Shown in pieces: positions 36,636 to 44,760 of a stretch of DNA of 64,000 bases. Source of the DNA: Rhodoferax fermentans (lineage in GTDB: Bacteria > Pseudomonadota > Gammaproteobacteria > Burkholderiales > Burkholderiaceae_C); NCBI RefSeq assembly GCF_002017865.1, contig NZ_MTJN01000002.1:1984001-2048000 (forward strand), given 5' to 3'. How positions within the stretch are numbered: the first letter of the stretch is position 1; each line of letters begins with the position of its first letter. Position numbers and translations under genes: made by a program. The notes beneath the pieces are model-generated. The model was not told where the DNA came from. It did no database searches and worked only from the letters and a program-made list of their open reading frames with translations.

Positions 36636-37754
36636 ATGGCTGAACCCCTGATCAAGCAATACGGCGCCGACGTGCCCCAAGCCATAACCAGCATGATTGC
36701 AGCGGTCTACCCGGCTTTTGACTCTGCCGGTTTTGTGGCCGAAGTACTGGACGGTTTTGACACCCTGGCGCTGATGGCACGTGGCCAACACATCGCCCGA
36801 GCACTGCGCCGCTTCTTGCCAGAGAACTACCCCGAGGCACTGGCCATCTTGATGGCGTCCATCGAGCAGCCCCATGGCCGCGACTCGAGCCTGACACTCG
36901 GCTCGTTTCTGTACCTGCCGCACACTTTGTTTGTGGCCAACTACGGGCTGGACCACTTTGAGGCGTCCATGGCAGCGCAGCACACCTTGACCCAGCGTTT
37001 CAGCGCCGAGTTCAGCATCCGCCCTTTTCTGGAGCACCACACACAGGCCACTCTGGCGCAGTTCAGGGTCTGGGCCACCGACCCGAGTGAACATGTGCGC
37101 CGCCTGGTGTCTGAGGGCTCGCGCCCACGCCTGCCCTGGGCGCCGCGCCTGCGCCAGTTCCAGGCCGACCCGACACCGGTTCTTGATTTGCTGGAGCTGC
37201 TCAAGGACGACCCGGCGCTGTATGTGCGCCGCTCGGTGGCCAACAACCTCAACGACATTGGCAAGGACCACCCCGAGCTGTTGACCCGCATCACCCAGGC
37301 CTGGCTACAAGACGCGAGCCCCGAGCAGGCCTGGATCGTGAACCACGCGCTGCGCTCGGCGGTGAAACGCGGCGAAGCCGGTGCGCTCAAGGTATTGGGT
37401 TATGGCCAGGCTGCGCAGTTGGCTGTGGGCCAGGTCCAGATCAGCCCCGGCCAGGTGGTGATGGGTGGCGCGGTACAAATCAGCTTTGTGCTGACCAATT
37501 CCCAAAACCAATCACAAAGGGTGCTGGTGGATTTGGCGGTGCACTATGTCAAGGCCAATGGTCAAACCCGCGCCAAGGTGTTCAAACTGACCACGCTGGA
37601 ACTGGCACCGGGCCAGACCGTGCAACTGTCCAAAAAACTCTCCTTGGCCGAGATGACGACCCGCAAACACTACCCGGGTCGCCATCCGGTGGCGGTATTG
37701 CTCAACGGCCAGGCGCAGCCGCTCGGCGCGTTTGAGTTGGTGCCGGGTGGATGA
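36636..37754 (+). CDS. alkC: AlkC-family DNA alkylation repair glycosylase (HEAT repeats plus Ig-like domain)
   Basis: AlkC excises N3-methyladenine and 3-methylcytosine from DNA. The 372-residue protein starts with AEPLIKQYGADVPQAITSMI. HEAT repeats run to about residue 240, with RVWATDPSEHVRRLVSEG, RPRLPWAPRL and DDPALYVRRSVANNLNDIGKD. An Ig-like beta domain completes it (VQISPGQVVMGGAVQISFVL to VALLNGQAQPLGAFEL). HEAT plus Ig-like is the hallmark that separates AlkC from AlkD. It is divergent from alkX and co-directional with alkB. Confidence 0.92.
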   Translation: MAEPLIKQYGADVPQAITSMIAAVYPAFDSAGFVAEVLDGFDTLALMARGQHIARALRRFLPENYPEALAILMASIEQPHGRDSSLTLGSFLYLPHTLFVANYGLDHFEASMAAQHTLTQRFSAEFSIRPFLEHHTQATLAQFRVWATDPSEHVRRLVSEGSRPRLPWAPRLRQFQADPTPVLDLLELLKDDPALYVRRSVANNLNDIGKDHPELLTRITQAWLQDASPEQAWIVNHALRSAVKRGEAGALKVLGYGQAAQLAVGQVQISPGQVVMGGAVQISFVLTNSQNQSQRVLVDLAVHYVKANGQTRAKVFKLTTLELAPGQTVQLSKKLSLAEMTTRKHYPGRHPVAVLLNGQAQPLGAFELVPGG

Positions 37755-37771
37755 ACCGGATTTTATGCATC

Positions 37772-37819
37772 CAATTGGCCTATAGCCCTTTAAACACAAG
37801 GGTCAATAGCTATCAATAA
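37772..37819 (+). repeat. Palindromic repeat copy R8
   Basis: CAATTGGCCTATAGCCCTTT then AAACACAAGGG and CAATAGCTATCAATAAAGG, between alkC and alkB. The AAAGG at its end is the best ribosome-site candidate upstream of alkB. Confidence 0.85.
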
Positions 37820-37839
37820 AGGAATGCAACGGGCGTGCC

Positions 37840-38499
37840 ATGGACCTTTTTGACGACCTGCCACCGGAGCCGGATACGGCACCCGCAAGCCTCGGGCCCG
37901 GTGCACTGCTGCTGCGTGGTTTTGTCTTGAAGGAGGCGCCCGAACTGCTGCAAGCGGTTGAGGCCGTGTTGCAGCAAGCGCCGCTGCGCCACATGCAAAC
38001 GCCCGGCGGTTACACCATGTCGGTGGCTACCAGCAGCTGCGGCCCACTGGGCTGGGTGTCCGACCCGCGTGGTTACCGCTATGCGGCGCACGACCCGCTC
38101 TCAGGCCAGGCCTGGCCGGACATGCCCGCTGTTGGTCTGGCGTTGGCGCAACAGGCTGCGGCGCTGGCCGGTTACCCGCAGTTTGCACCCGACGCCTGCC
38201 TGATCAACCAGTACCAACCCGGCGCCAAACTCTCCTTGCACCAGGACCGCGATGAGCAGGACCTCAGCGCACCCATCGTCTCGCTGTCGCTGGGCCTGCC
38301 TGCGGTGTTTTTGTTTGGCACACCCAGCCGCCAAGACCGGCCGCAGCGTTACCGGCTGGTGCATGGCGACGTGGTGGTGTGGGGTGGCCCGTCGCGGCTG
38401 GCGTTTCATGGTGTGGCGCCCTTGGCCGAGGGGGAACACGCGCTGCTGGGCAGGCGGCGCATCAACCTGACGTTTCGCCAGGTCAAGCGCCGCGTTTGA
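37840..38499 (+). CDS. alkB: Alpha-ketoglutarate-dependent DNA demethylase AlkB
   Basis: AlkB oxidatively removes methyl groups from 1-methyladenine and 3-methylcytosine using Fe(II) and 2-oxoglutarate. The 219-residue protein has the metal ligands HQDRDE (HxD) and His in LAFHGVAPL, and the 2-oxoglutarate-binding RRINLTFR. It also has the substrate-side MSVATSSCGPLGWVSDPRGYRY and NQYQPGAKLSLHQD. It follows alkC, separated by 85 bp holding repeat R8, and completes a three-enzyme alkylation-repair cluster. No Ada protein is present. Confidence 0.95.
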   Translation: MDLFDDLPPEPDTAPASLGPGALLLRGFVLKEAPELLQAVEAVLQQAPLRHMQTPGGYTMSVATSSCGPLGWVSDPRGYRYAAHDPLSGQAWPDMPAVGLALAQQAAALAGYPQFAPDACLINQYQPGAKLSLHQDRDEQDLSAPIVSLSLGLPAVFLFGTPSRQDRPQRYRLVHGDVVVWGGPSRLAFHGVAPLAEGEHALLGRRRINLTFRQVKRRV

Positions 38500-38510
38500 A
38501 GGCCTTTTTT

Positions 38511-38550
38511 TGCCTCTAGCCCTTTAACAAAAAGGGCAAGCCGCTATGAA
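38511..38550 (+). repeat. Palindromic repeat copy R9
   Basis: TGCCTCTAGCCCTTTAAC then AAAAAGGGCAAGCCGCTATGAA, between the convergent alkB and LysR genes. Confidence 0.85.
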
Positions 38551-38561
38551 CCCAGGAGCAG

Positions 38562-39461
38562 TCAAGGCGCCTGTTCAAAGTGCGCGGTCAGCAGCGCCAG
38601 CGCATGGCGCACCTTGGCGGGCTGTTCACCCCGGCGCGGGGTGATGGCGTAGATCGGCATGACGGGCAGCTGCCAGCCCGGCAGCACCGGCAGCAGCCGT
38701 CCGTCCAACAGCGCACGCCGGTCATCGTCGCTGACCACCACGCTGATGCCCCAACCCGCCACACACAGGGCGTGCAAAGCGGTGACCTGGCTGGCGTGGG
38801 CGCGGCTGTGCACCTGCACCGCCACCTCGTCACCGGCTGCGTTGTGCAGCAGCAAGGTGTCGTCACCACCGGTTGAGGGCCTGCCGCCAAGCCAGTCGTG
38901 CGTGGCCAGATCCTGCGGCTGCCGCGGCCAGCCGCGCTCGGCCAGGTAGGCCGGTGCGGCACACATCTGCGCGGCCATGCTGCCCAGCTTGCGCGCCACC
39001 AGGCTGGAGTCCGGCAGCTTGCCCGCGCGCAGCGCGATGTCCACCCGCTCTTCAATCAGGTCGATCAGCGCGTCGTCGAGCAGCAGGCGCAGCGTCAGCC
39101 GGGGGTGCTGGCGCAAGGGCGCGAGCGCCTGCGCCAGCAGGCCGCCCATGCCAATCGGCGCGGCAATACGCAGCTCCCCCTCAGGCTCGTCGCGGTGGCG
39201 CACCAGCGCCTGGTCGGCGCTGCGGGCGGCCGCCACCATGGCGCGACAGCCCTCGATGTAGCGTTCACCGGCTTCGGTCAGCGTGAGCTTGCGGGTGGAT
39301 CGGTGCAACAGCGCCAGCCCCAGGGCCGACTCCAGCTGGCGCAGGTGCTGGCTCACCGCCGAGGGTGTCATCTGCAACTGGCGCGCTGCGGCTGACAGCG
39401 AGCCCGTCGCCACCACCTCGGCAAACACCGCCATGCGTTTGAGTTGGTCCATCTGCGCCAT
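38562..39461 (-). CDS. LysR-family transcriptional regulator
   Basis: The 299-residue regulator has the N-terminal helix-turn-helix MAVFAEVVATGSLSAAARQLQMTPSAVSQHLRQLE. The periplasmic-binding-protein-like effector domain follows (GELRIAAPIGMGGLLAQALAPL, VDIALRAGKLPDSSLVARKLG). It belongs to the group resembling AaeR/DmlR-like regulators. It is divergent from the NAD-binding oxidoreductase, which it probably controls through paired TTCAC dyads at 39500-39544. Confidence 0.93.
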   Translation of the reverse strand: MAQMDQLKRMAVFAEVVATGSLSAAARQLQMTPSAVSQHLRQLESALGLALLHRSTRKLTLTEAGERYIEGCRAMVAAARSADQALVRHRDEPEGELRIAAPIGMGGLLAQALAPLRQHPRLTLRLLLDDALIDLIEERVDIALRAGKLPDSSLVARKLGSMAAQMCAAPAYLAERGWPRQPQDLATHDWLGGRPSTGGDDTLLLHNAAGDEVAVQVHSRAHASQVTALHALCVAGWGISVVVSDDDRRALLDGRLLPVLPGWQLPVMPIYAITPRRGEQPAKVRHALALLTAHFEQAP

Positions 39462-39499
39462 GTGTTGCCCTTGTGTTTACCCTTACTCATTAGTTTTAC

Positions 39500-39544
39500 T
39501 TCACAGTGTTAGTGAATTTAGCCGACTATTCACAGCTTTGTGAA
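39500..39544. promoter_or_regulatory. Two LysR-type dyads in the divergent promoter
   Basis: TTCAC-AGTGTTA-GTGAA (39500-39516) and TTCACA-GCTT-TGTGAA (39529-39544) are perfect inverted repeats sharing TTCAC/GTGAA arms, 29 bp apart. Paired recognition and activation sites of this spacing are typical of LysR control. Confidence 0.65.
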
Positions 39545-39585
39545 GCAAAGACACTATGGCCATCTTAAACACACCGGAGATCACC

Positions 39586-40230
39586 ATGAAAGTTGCACTC
39601 ATTGGCGCCACAGGTTTTGTCGGCGCACCCTTGTTGACCGAGCTGTTGAGCCGGGGCCACCAGGTCACCGTGCTAGCGCGCAACCCCGCCAAACTCAGCG
39701 CCCAGGCCAGCTTGACCGTGGTGCAGGCCGACGCGCTGGACGCCACCCAAGTGGCACAGGCCGTGGCCGGGCATGACGCCGTGGTCAGCGCCTACAACCC
39801 GGGCTGGACCGAGCCGCGCATCCACGACCTGTTCCTGGAAGGCACCGCCGCCATCGTGGCCGGCACAAAGCACGCCGGTGTCAAACGCTTTCTGATGGTG
39901 GGTGGTGCTGGTAGCCTGTTTGTGGCGCCAGGAGTTCAGCTGGTGGACACCGCTGGCTTTCCGGCTGAGTACAAACAAGGCGCCCTGGCCGCGCGTGAGG
40001 CGCTGAACCGCCTCAAGCTCGAAACCTCACTGGACTGGACCTTTTTGTCGCCCCCGATCATCTTGGCACCAGGTGTGCGCACCGGCCAGTACCGCACCGG
40101 CCTGGACACCCCGCTGCCCGGCGAGGGTGAGGCACCTGCCGCCATTTCGGTGGAAGACATGGCCGTGGCCATCGTCGACGAGCTGGAAAAGCCGCGCCAC
40201 CGGCAACAGCGTTTTACCGTGGCCAATTAG
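39586..40230 (+). CDS. NAD(P)-binding oxidoreductase/isomerase-like (NmrA/SDR type)
   Basis: The 214-residue Rossmann protein starts MKVALIGATGFVGAPLLTELL (GxxGxxG at 7-12) with VTVLARNPAKL next. It has GTKHAGVKRFLMVGGAGSLF and DWTFLSPPIILAPGVRTG, the arrangement of YwnB/atypical SDR proteins that reduce or sense NADPH. The Tyr-Lys pair of classical SDRs is replaced by PAEYKQGALAARE, which keeps Y-K. The substrate is unknown. It is expected to be regulated by the divergent LysR gene. Confidence 0.87.
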   Translation: MKVALIGATGFVGAPLLTELLSRGHQVTVLARNPAKLSAQASLTVVQADALDATQVAQAVAGHDAVVSAYNPGWTEPRIHDLFLEGTAAIVAGTKHAGVKRFLMVGGAGSLFVAPGVQLVDTAGFPAEYKQGALAAREALNRLKLETSLDWTFLSPPIILAPGVRTGQYRTGLDTPLPGEGEAPAAISVEDMAVAIVDELEKPRHRQQRFTVAN

Positions 40231-40245
40231 GCCACTGGTGCTGTT

Positions 40246-40503
40246 TTAGGCCCGGCGGGGCACGACCGACCAGCCAGCGTGCTGGTTGGCTTTGTTGTTT
40301 TCGTAGTCCCACACCGTGCCGCAGTGGTCACAGCGGTAGCGGGTGACGGTGACCGTTTTCTCGCCACGCAACTCTTTGCGGTTGGCGCCCTGCACCAGTT
40401 CAGCATGGCCGGGCGCACGGCGCCAGTTTTGCTGGACAGCGGCGCAGGGCTCACACATCCCCGCGTGGGTGGCATCAGTGGGTGGCGTCTGGTCTGGGGT
40501 CAT
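40246..40503 (-). CDS. Small zinc-ribbon-like protein of unknown function
   Basis: The 85-residue protein has two Cys pairs, GMCEPC and RYRCDHCGTVWDYENNKANQH, plus His residues, suggesting a single zinc site. It overlaps the stop of the upstream tapT gene by four bases (ATGA), so the two are translationally coupled. The conserved C-terminal stretch CDHCGTVWDYENNKANQHAG is familiar from betaproteobacterial hypotheticals. Function is unknown, and the coupling hints at RNA modification. Confidence 0.82.
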   Translation of the reverse strand: MTPDQTPPTDATHAGMCEPCAAVQQNWRRAPGHAELVQGANRKELRGEKTVTVTRYRCDHCGTVWDYENNKANQHAGWSVVPRRA

Positions 40504-41291
40504 AAGGTGGCTCTTAAAGCGCCTGATTGTCGCTGCGCGCTCAAATCGCGCAAACGCAGGTGTGCGGCATCCTCCAGGTCCAGCCGCTGCTGGTTCTTGG
40601 CCTGCAGGTAGTGGTGGGTGAACACATCGAGGTAGGTGGCCAGCACCTCGGCGGCGTGGTGTTCACCGGCCAGTTCCAGGCACAAAGCGCCGACCTCTGA
40701 GGTGCAGAAGTGGTCGCTGCGGCTGGAGCGGCGCAGCCGGTAGTTGGACACCTGCTCAGGGTGCAGACTCAGCACCGGAAAACTGTTGAGGTACGGGCTT
40801 TTGCGAAACATCTTGCCGGCCTCGGCCCAGGTCGCATCCAGCAGCACAAACAGCGGGCGCTTGGGCACCTGCCCTGGCGTGGCCGCCTCAGGGACAAGCG
40901 CATGTACCACCCGCTCGGGTGCCACAAACTCCCCCGGAAACACCACATAAGGCTGCCACTGCGGGTCGGCCAACAGCGTCAGCAAACGCGGGTCCACCCA
41001 GGTGCGCGCCCAGCTGAAAGCAAAAGTGTCACTCACCACATCGGCAATCAGCCAGCCAGTGTTGCTGGGTTTGAGCGGCTCGATGTCGGCCATCAGCAGG
41101 CAGACGCCCGCCTGGGTGCTCACGTTCGGGCGCAAGTTGCAAAAACAGTGGCTGGCCATGACCCGGCAACCGGGGCAACGTTCGGCCGGGCCACCGCGCA
41201 TGCGAAACGGTTTGACCGCACGCGCCAGGCGTTCGGTGCGCAGGCGGGAGACGGCGTGGGGAGTGGGATGAGAGATAGGCGGCTTGGGCAT
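40500..41291 (-). CDS. tapT: DTW-domain tRNA-uridine aminocarboxypropyltransferase
   Basis: DTW proteins (YfiP/TapT) use SAM to add the acp group to U47 in tRNA variable loops. The 263-residue protein has the zinc-type Cys set CPGCRVMASHCFCNL, MADIEPLKPSNTGWLIADVV and the name-giving LDATWAEAGKMFRKSPYL (here DATW). YRLRRSSRSDHFCTSEVGALCLE follows. It is first of a two-gene operon with the zinc-ribbon protein. The SAM substrate and exact tRNA site are inferred from the family. Confidence 0.88.
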   Translation of the reverse strand: MPKPPISHPTPHAVSRLRTERLARAVKPFRMRGGPAERCPGCRVMASHCFCNLRPNVSTQAGVCLLMADIEPLKPSNTGWLIADVVSDTFAFSWARTWVDPRLLTLLADPQWQPYVVFPGEFVAPERVVHALVPEAATPGQVPKRPLFVLLDATWAEAGKMFRKSPYLNSFPVLSLHPEQVSNYRLRRSSRSDHFCTSEVGALCLELAGEHHAAEVLATYLDVFTHHYLQAKNQQRLDLEDAAHLRLRDLSAQRQSGALRATL

Positions 41292-41554
41292 GGGGAGCGG
41301 CGATTATGGCGTGTGGCCCAGCCCACAGACCAAGCCCGACCCAGGCCCCAAGACCCCCGCCGCGAGTGACAAACAGGTTTGATTGTTGTGAATACAGCAA
41401 TGTATCGGTGATGATTAGGTTATTTATCTATTGAATCAGAAACTTTACAGTTCATCCCATCAACGCGATGCAACCCTCAAGGCCACGCGATGACGCCGGA
41501 AAAGGCCACAGGCCTCACCGGATTCACCTTATCAACTGTTAAAGGATTTGAACC

Positions 41555-41890
41555 ATGAAAACCACTTACGCTGCCATCTTGGCCATCACCCTGTCTGCCC
41601 TGACCGCTGCTTATGCCAATGCCGAGGCGGCTTACCCCGCCGACAACACCGCCGCCGCCACAACCGCCGGCAAAACACGTGCCCAAGTGCGTGCCGAACT
41701 GCTGGAAGCCCAACGCACCGGCGACATCGTGGCCGACGGCGACTCCGGCAAAAAGCTCAACGAGCTCTACCCCAGTCGCTACCCAACCAAGGCCGTTGAG
41801 GCAGGCAAGACCCGCGAACAGGTGCTGGCCGAGCTGCTGCAAGCCCAACGTTCGGGTGAGTTCTCTCTCAACGACAACCACGGCGGTTAA
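41555..41890 (+). CDS. DUF4148 exported protein
   Basis: The 111-residue protein has a signal peptide (MKTTYAAILAITLSALTAAYANA) and two copies of the DUF4148 motif. The first is GKTRAQVRAELLEAQRTGDIVAD and the second GKTREQVLAELLQAQRSGEF. Such proteins are abundant and of unknown function in Burkholderiales. TTAAAGGATTTGAACC gives a good ribosome site. The upstream AT-rich 41380-41460 is the probable promoter region. Confidence 0.9.
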   Translation: MKTTYAAILAITLSALTAAYANAEAAYPADNTAAATTAGKTRAQVRAELLEAQRTGDIVADGDSGKKLNELYPSRYPTKAVEAGKTREQVLAELLQAQRSGEFSLNDNHGG

Positions 41891-41949
41891 TCCCGTCCCA
41901 GCCGACGACGCTCCACATGCAACTCTTTTACCAAGCGGAGAACACCATC

Positions 41950-42030
41950 ATGACCAAGTCCATCCAAAGTAGCCTGGCCCTGGCGGCCAACGGTGCAGGT
42001 GCTTTCAGCCTGGACGCACGCAAGGTCTGA
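41950..42030 (+). CDS. Possible 26-residue small protein upstream of chaC
   Basis: ATG 41950 follows AAGCGGAG (41933-41940) and opens a 26-codon frame beginning MTKSIQSSLALAANGAGAF and ending LDARKV. It ends 20 bp before chaC. The composition is that of the betaproteobacterial proteome rather than random sequence, but there is no recognised family. It could be a leader peptide for chaC or chance. Confidence 0.35.
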   Translation: MTKSIQSSLALAANGAGAFSLDARKV

Positions 42031-42050
42031 ACACCCTCTGAAGCGAGACC

Positions 42051-42803
42051 ATGCCCAAAACGCCCGACGCCTTTACCCACCTGCCCCAGCTTCGGGGCAA
42101 GGTGATCGCCCCGTGCCAATCGGCACTGCGCGCCACCACCGAGGCGCTGGCCGCCTGGGACGCGCTGGCCCGCAGCCAGGGCCGCCCGGACAACTGGCGT
42201 CTGTCTGACCAGGTGTTGCAGACGTCGATGCAGGCCTTTCTGGCCGACATCGACACAAGGCAGGACCTGTGGGTGTTTGCCTATGGCTCCCTGATGTGGA
42301 ACCCGGGCTTTGAGTTTGCGGAGGTTCGCCTGGCCAACTTGGCAGGTTACCAACGCTGTTTTTCATTCAAGGTCGACATGGGCCGTGGCACGGTGGACTG
42401 TCCGGCGCTGATGTTGTCGCTCGAACACCAAGCGGGCTGCTGTACCGGCCTGGCCTTTCGCATCGCGGCCCATCAGCTGCAGGACGAGCTGGCCATGCTC
42501 TGGCGGCGCGAGATGATCCAGGGCAGTTATGTGCCAGCCATGCTGCCACTCAGCACACCCCAGGGCCCGCTGTGTGCCCTGGCTTTTGTGTCCAACCCCG
42601 CCAGCAGCCAGTATGTGGGTCGACAACCGCTGGACAAGACCGCCAGAGCCATCGCCACAGCGTCTGGGTTCATCGGCAGCAACCGGCAATACCTCGAACA
42701 GCTGGCCGAGCAGTTGACCCACCTGGACATTGAGGACAACTACGTTCGCCAACTCCAGGCACGGGTAGAACAGATCGCTGCTGCGGAAGTGTTGTCACCT
42801 TAA
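42051..42803 (+). CDS. chaC: Gamma-glutamylcyclotransferase (ChaC family)
   Basis: ChaC enzymes degrade glutathione to 5-oxoproline and Cys-Gly in the cytosol. The 250-residue protein has a helical N-terminal extension of about 70 residues. The ligand loop DLWVFAYGSLMWNPGFEF, the catalytic region LWRREMIQGSYVPA, LSLEHQAGCCTGLAFRI and a terminal DNYVRQLQARVEQ are present. It is followed by the ypfH-like gene and both may form one transcript. Confidence 0.92.
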   Translation: MPKTPDAFTHLPQLRGKVIAPCQSALRATTEALAAWDALARSQGRPDNWRLSDQVLQTSMQAFLADIDTRQDLWVFAYGSLMWNPGFEFAEVRLANLAGYQRCFSFKVDMGRGTVDCPALMLSLEHQAGCCTGLAFRIAAHQLQDELAMLWRREMIQGSYVPAMLPLSTPQGPLCALAFVSNPASSQYVGRQPLDKTARAIATASGFIGSNRQYLEQLAEQLTHLDIEDNYVRQLQARVEQIAAAEVLSP

Positions 42804-42851
42804 ACTGTGCCCCAAGCTCCCCCTGCAACACCCCCCTCACAAGGCCAGACC

Positions 42852-43547
42852 GTGTCCGACGCCATCATCCTCCAGCAACCTGCTCAGACCGCACAACAGC
42901 TCCTGATCCTGCACCATGGTGTGGGTGCCAGCGCGCAGCACATGCTGCCCCTGGGGCAGCGGCTGGCGCTGCAGTTTCCCAAGGCATTCATCGTCAGCGT
43001 GCAAGCACCATCCCCCAGCGACACCCAACCCGGCGGTGCCCAGTGGTTTTCGGAGCAGGGCCTCACCGACGACAACCATGCCGAGCGGGTGGCAGCGGTG
43101 GTGCCGGCCTTCATCCAGAACCTGCGTTTTTGGCAGCAAAGCAGCGGTGTGGAACCCAGCGCCACGGCGGTGTTGGGCTTTGGCCAAGGCGCCACCCTGG
43201 CGCTGGAAGCCGCACAGGTGCACACCGGGCTGGCCGGGCGCATCGTGGCGCTGTCAGGGCGTTATGCCCAGCTGCCAAACCACGCGCCAGACAAAACCAC
43301 GCTGCATTTTTTCCACGGCAAGTCAGACCCGGTGGTCCACTACGGGCACTGCGTGACCGCCGCACAACGGCTGGTGGCCCTGGGTGGTGACCTCACCGCC
43401 GATGTCATTCCCTACCTGGGCCATGAAATCACGACCGAAGTGATGGACCTGGTGGTGGAGCGGTTTGTGGGTCATATCCCCAAGCACCATTGGGACGCGG
43501 TGTTGCAAGCCGCAGCCCAGCAGGCGGCTGCAACACCCAAGCCCTAA
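42852..43547 (+). CDS. YpfH-like alpha/beta hydrolase lacking the nucleophile serine
   Basis: The 231-residue protein has the phospholipase/carboxylesterase fold: LLILHHGVGASAQHMLPLG, FIVSVQAPSPSD, Asp in FHGKSDPVVHYG and His in YLGHEITTEV. The nucleophile elbow normally reads GFSQG. Here it reads GFGQG (residues about 112-116, codons GGC TTT GGC CAA GGC), so the catalytic Ser is Gly. It is likely inactive as an esterase or has another role. GTG 42852 (AAGG upstream) is preferred to GTG 42807. Its stop codon coincides with the IS5 target duplication. Confidence 0.82.
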   Translation: MSDAIILQQPAQTAQQLLILHHGVGASAQHMLPLGQRLALQFPKAFIVSVQAPSPSDTQPGGAQWFSEQGLTDDNHAERVAAVVPAFIQNLRFWQQSSGVEPSATAVLGFGQGATLALEAAQVHTGLAGRIVALSGRYAQLPNHAPDKTTLHFFHGKSDPVVHYGHCVTAAQRLVALGGDLTADVIPYLGHEITTEVMDLVVERFVGHIPKHHWDAVLQAAAQQAAATPKP

Positions 43548-44723
43548 GGCAACGCTGAACAAGTAGAGTCAAAGCAGGCCCCAGCGGTATCGAGAAACCG
43601 AAGTTGTCGAAATTGCGACCAGCTGAGCTCGCTTTTGCCCCCTTTGAGGCTGTTTCAGGGGGAATTCACCCCCTATTGCGCCCTCATGGACGCACCTGTG
43701 CCATCAGCCTTTGTCGGCAGAGATAGATGTTGGCCAGCGCCAAAGCAGTAAACGCCCGCGTGGCGTTCTTCTGCAACCCACGGTAACGCACCTTGCCAAA
43801 GCCCCACAGGCGCTTGACCACAGCAAATACATGCTCCACGCGTGAGCGGATCTTGGATTTGTTGCGGTTCTTGGCGCGAATGCCTTCATCGACCACACCA
43901 GAGCGGCGACTGCGCTGGTTGGTGAAGTCTTTGGCCTTGGGTGCTGCACTGCGGATCAGCTCCTTCTGGCTGGCGTAGGCACTGTCGCCATAGACGCGTT
44001 GCTCCTTGCCATGCAACAAACTGGGCAGTGGGTGTTTGTCATGCACGTTGGCTGCTGTGACCACCGCATGGTGGGCCAGACCACTTTGGCTGTCCACACC
44101 GATGTGCAACTTCATGCCAAAGTACCACTGTTGGCCCTTGCGGGTTTGGTGCATGTCCGGGTCGCGCGCCTTATTCGCATTCTTGGTGGAACTCGGTGCA
44201 CCAATGATGGTGGCGTCCACAATGGTGCCGGTGTTGAGCTTGAAGCCCTTGCTTTGCAAGACAGCGCCTACTTGGGCAAACAGGGCTTGGCCAAGTTTGT
44301 GCTTGTTGAGGAGTTTGCGAAAGTTCAACACCGTGGTGGCGTCCGGCACAGATTCACGCCCCAGGTCAATGCCCACGAAGCGACGCAGGCTCACGCTGTC
44401 GTACAGAGCTTCTTCACAGGCCAGGTCTGCCAGGTTGAACCAGTGCTGGATGAAGTGGATGCGCAGCATACGCTCAAGCCCGATGGGGGGACGCCCATTA
44501 CCGGCCTTGGGGTAAAACGGCTCGATGACTTCGCACAGAGCGGCCCAGGGAACGATGACTTCCATGGTCTTCAAGAACTCATCGCGCCGCGTGGGCTTGC
44601 GGTAGGTCTCAAAGCTTTGTTGTTCGGCCATGGCCAGAGTTTGTTGTTTCATCTGCATCTCCTGCTTGGGATGCCACGAACCATGCAAGTCATGGGCCAA
44701 CTGGGGACTTGATCAGTGTTGCC
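43548..44723 (-). mobile_element. IS5-family insertion sequence, complete
   Basis: A 1176-bp element. Terminal repeats are GGCAACGCTGAACAAGT (43548-43564) and its near complement at 44707-44723 (15 of 17). It is flanked by the 4-bp duplication CTAA (43544-43547 and 44724-44727), which fits the YTAR target of IS5. Hairpins at the left end (CCCCCTTTGA/TCAGGGGG near 43641-43665 and AGGGGG/CCCCCT) could end transcription. One transposase gene. Confidence 0.95.
43684..44652 (-). CDS. IS5-family DDE transposase
   Basis: The 322-residue transposase starts at ATG 44652 with AGGAG six bases upstream. The N-terminal domain has FIQHWFNLADLACEEALYDS. The DDE catalytic residues are visible in TIVDATIIGAPSST, VYGDSAYASQ and SRVEHVFAVVKRLWGF. 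RDPDMHQTRKGQQWYFGMKLH is a signature of the IS5 subgroup. The frame is intact, so the element may be active. Confidence 0.96.
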   Translation of the reverse strand: MKQQTLAMAEQQSFETYRKPTRRDEFLKTMEVIVPWAALCEVIEPFYPKAGNGRPPIGLERMLRIHFIQHWFNLADLACEEALYDSVSLRRFVGIDLGRESVPDATTVLNFRKLLNKHKLGQALFAQVGAVLQSKGFKLNTGTIVDATIIGAPSSTKNANKARDPDMHQTRKGQQWYFGMKLHIGVDSQSGLAHHAVVTAANVHDKHPLPSLLHGKEQRVYGDSAYASQKELIRSAAPKAKDFTNQRSRRSGVVDEGIRAKNRNKSKIRSRVEHVFAVVKRLWGFGKVRYRGLQKNATRAFTALALANIYLCRQRLMAQVRP

Positions 44724-44733
44724 CTAAGGCAAA

Positions 44734-44749
44734 CCCCAAACTGTTGGGG
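44734..44749. terminator. Short hairpin right of the insertion sequence
   Basis: CCCCAA-ACTG-TTGGGG, perfect 6-bp arms, no T run. Before the IS arrived it was seven bases after the ypfH-like stop and probably served as its 3' hairpin. It is also near the DUF1439 stop. Confidence 0.4.
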
Positions 44750-44760
44750 TGCAGGCGCCC

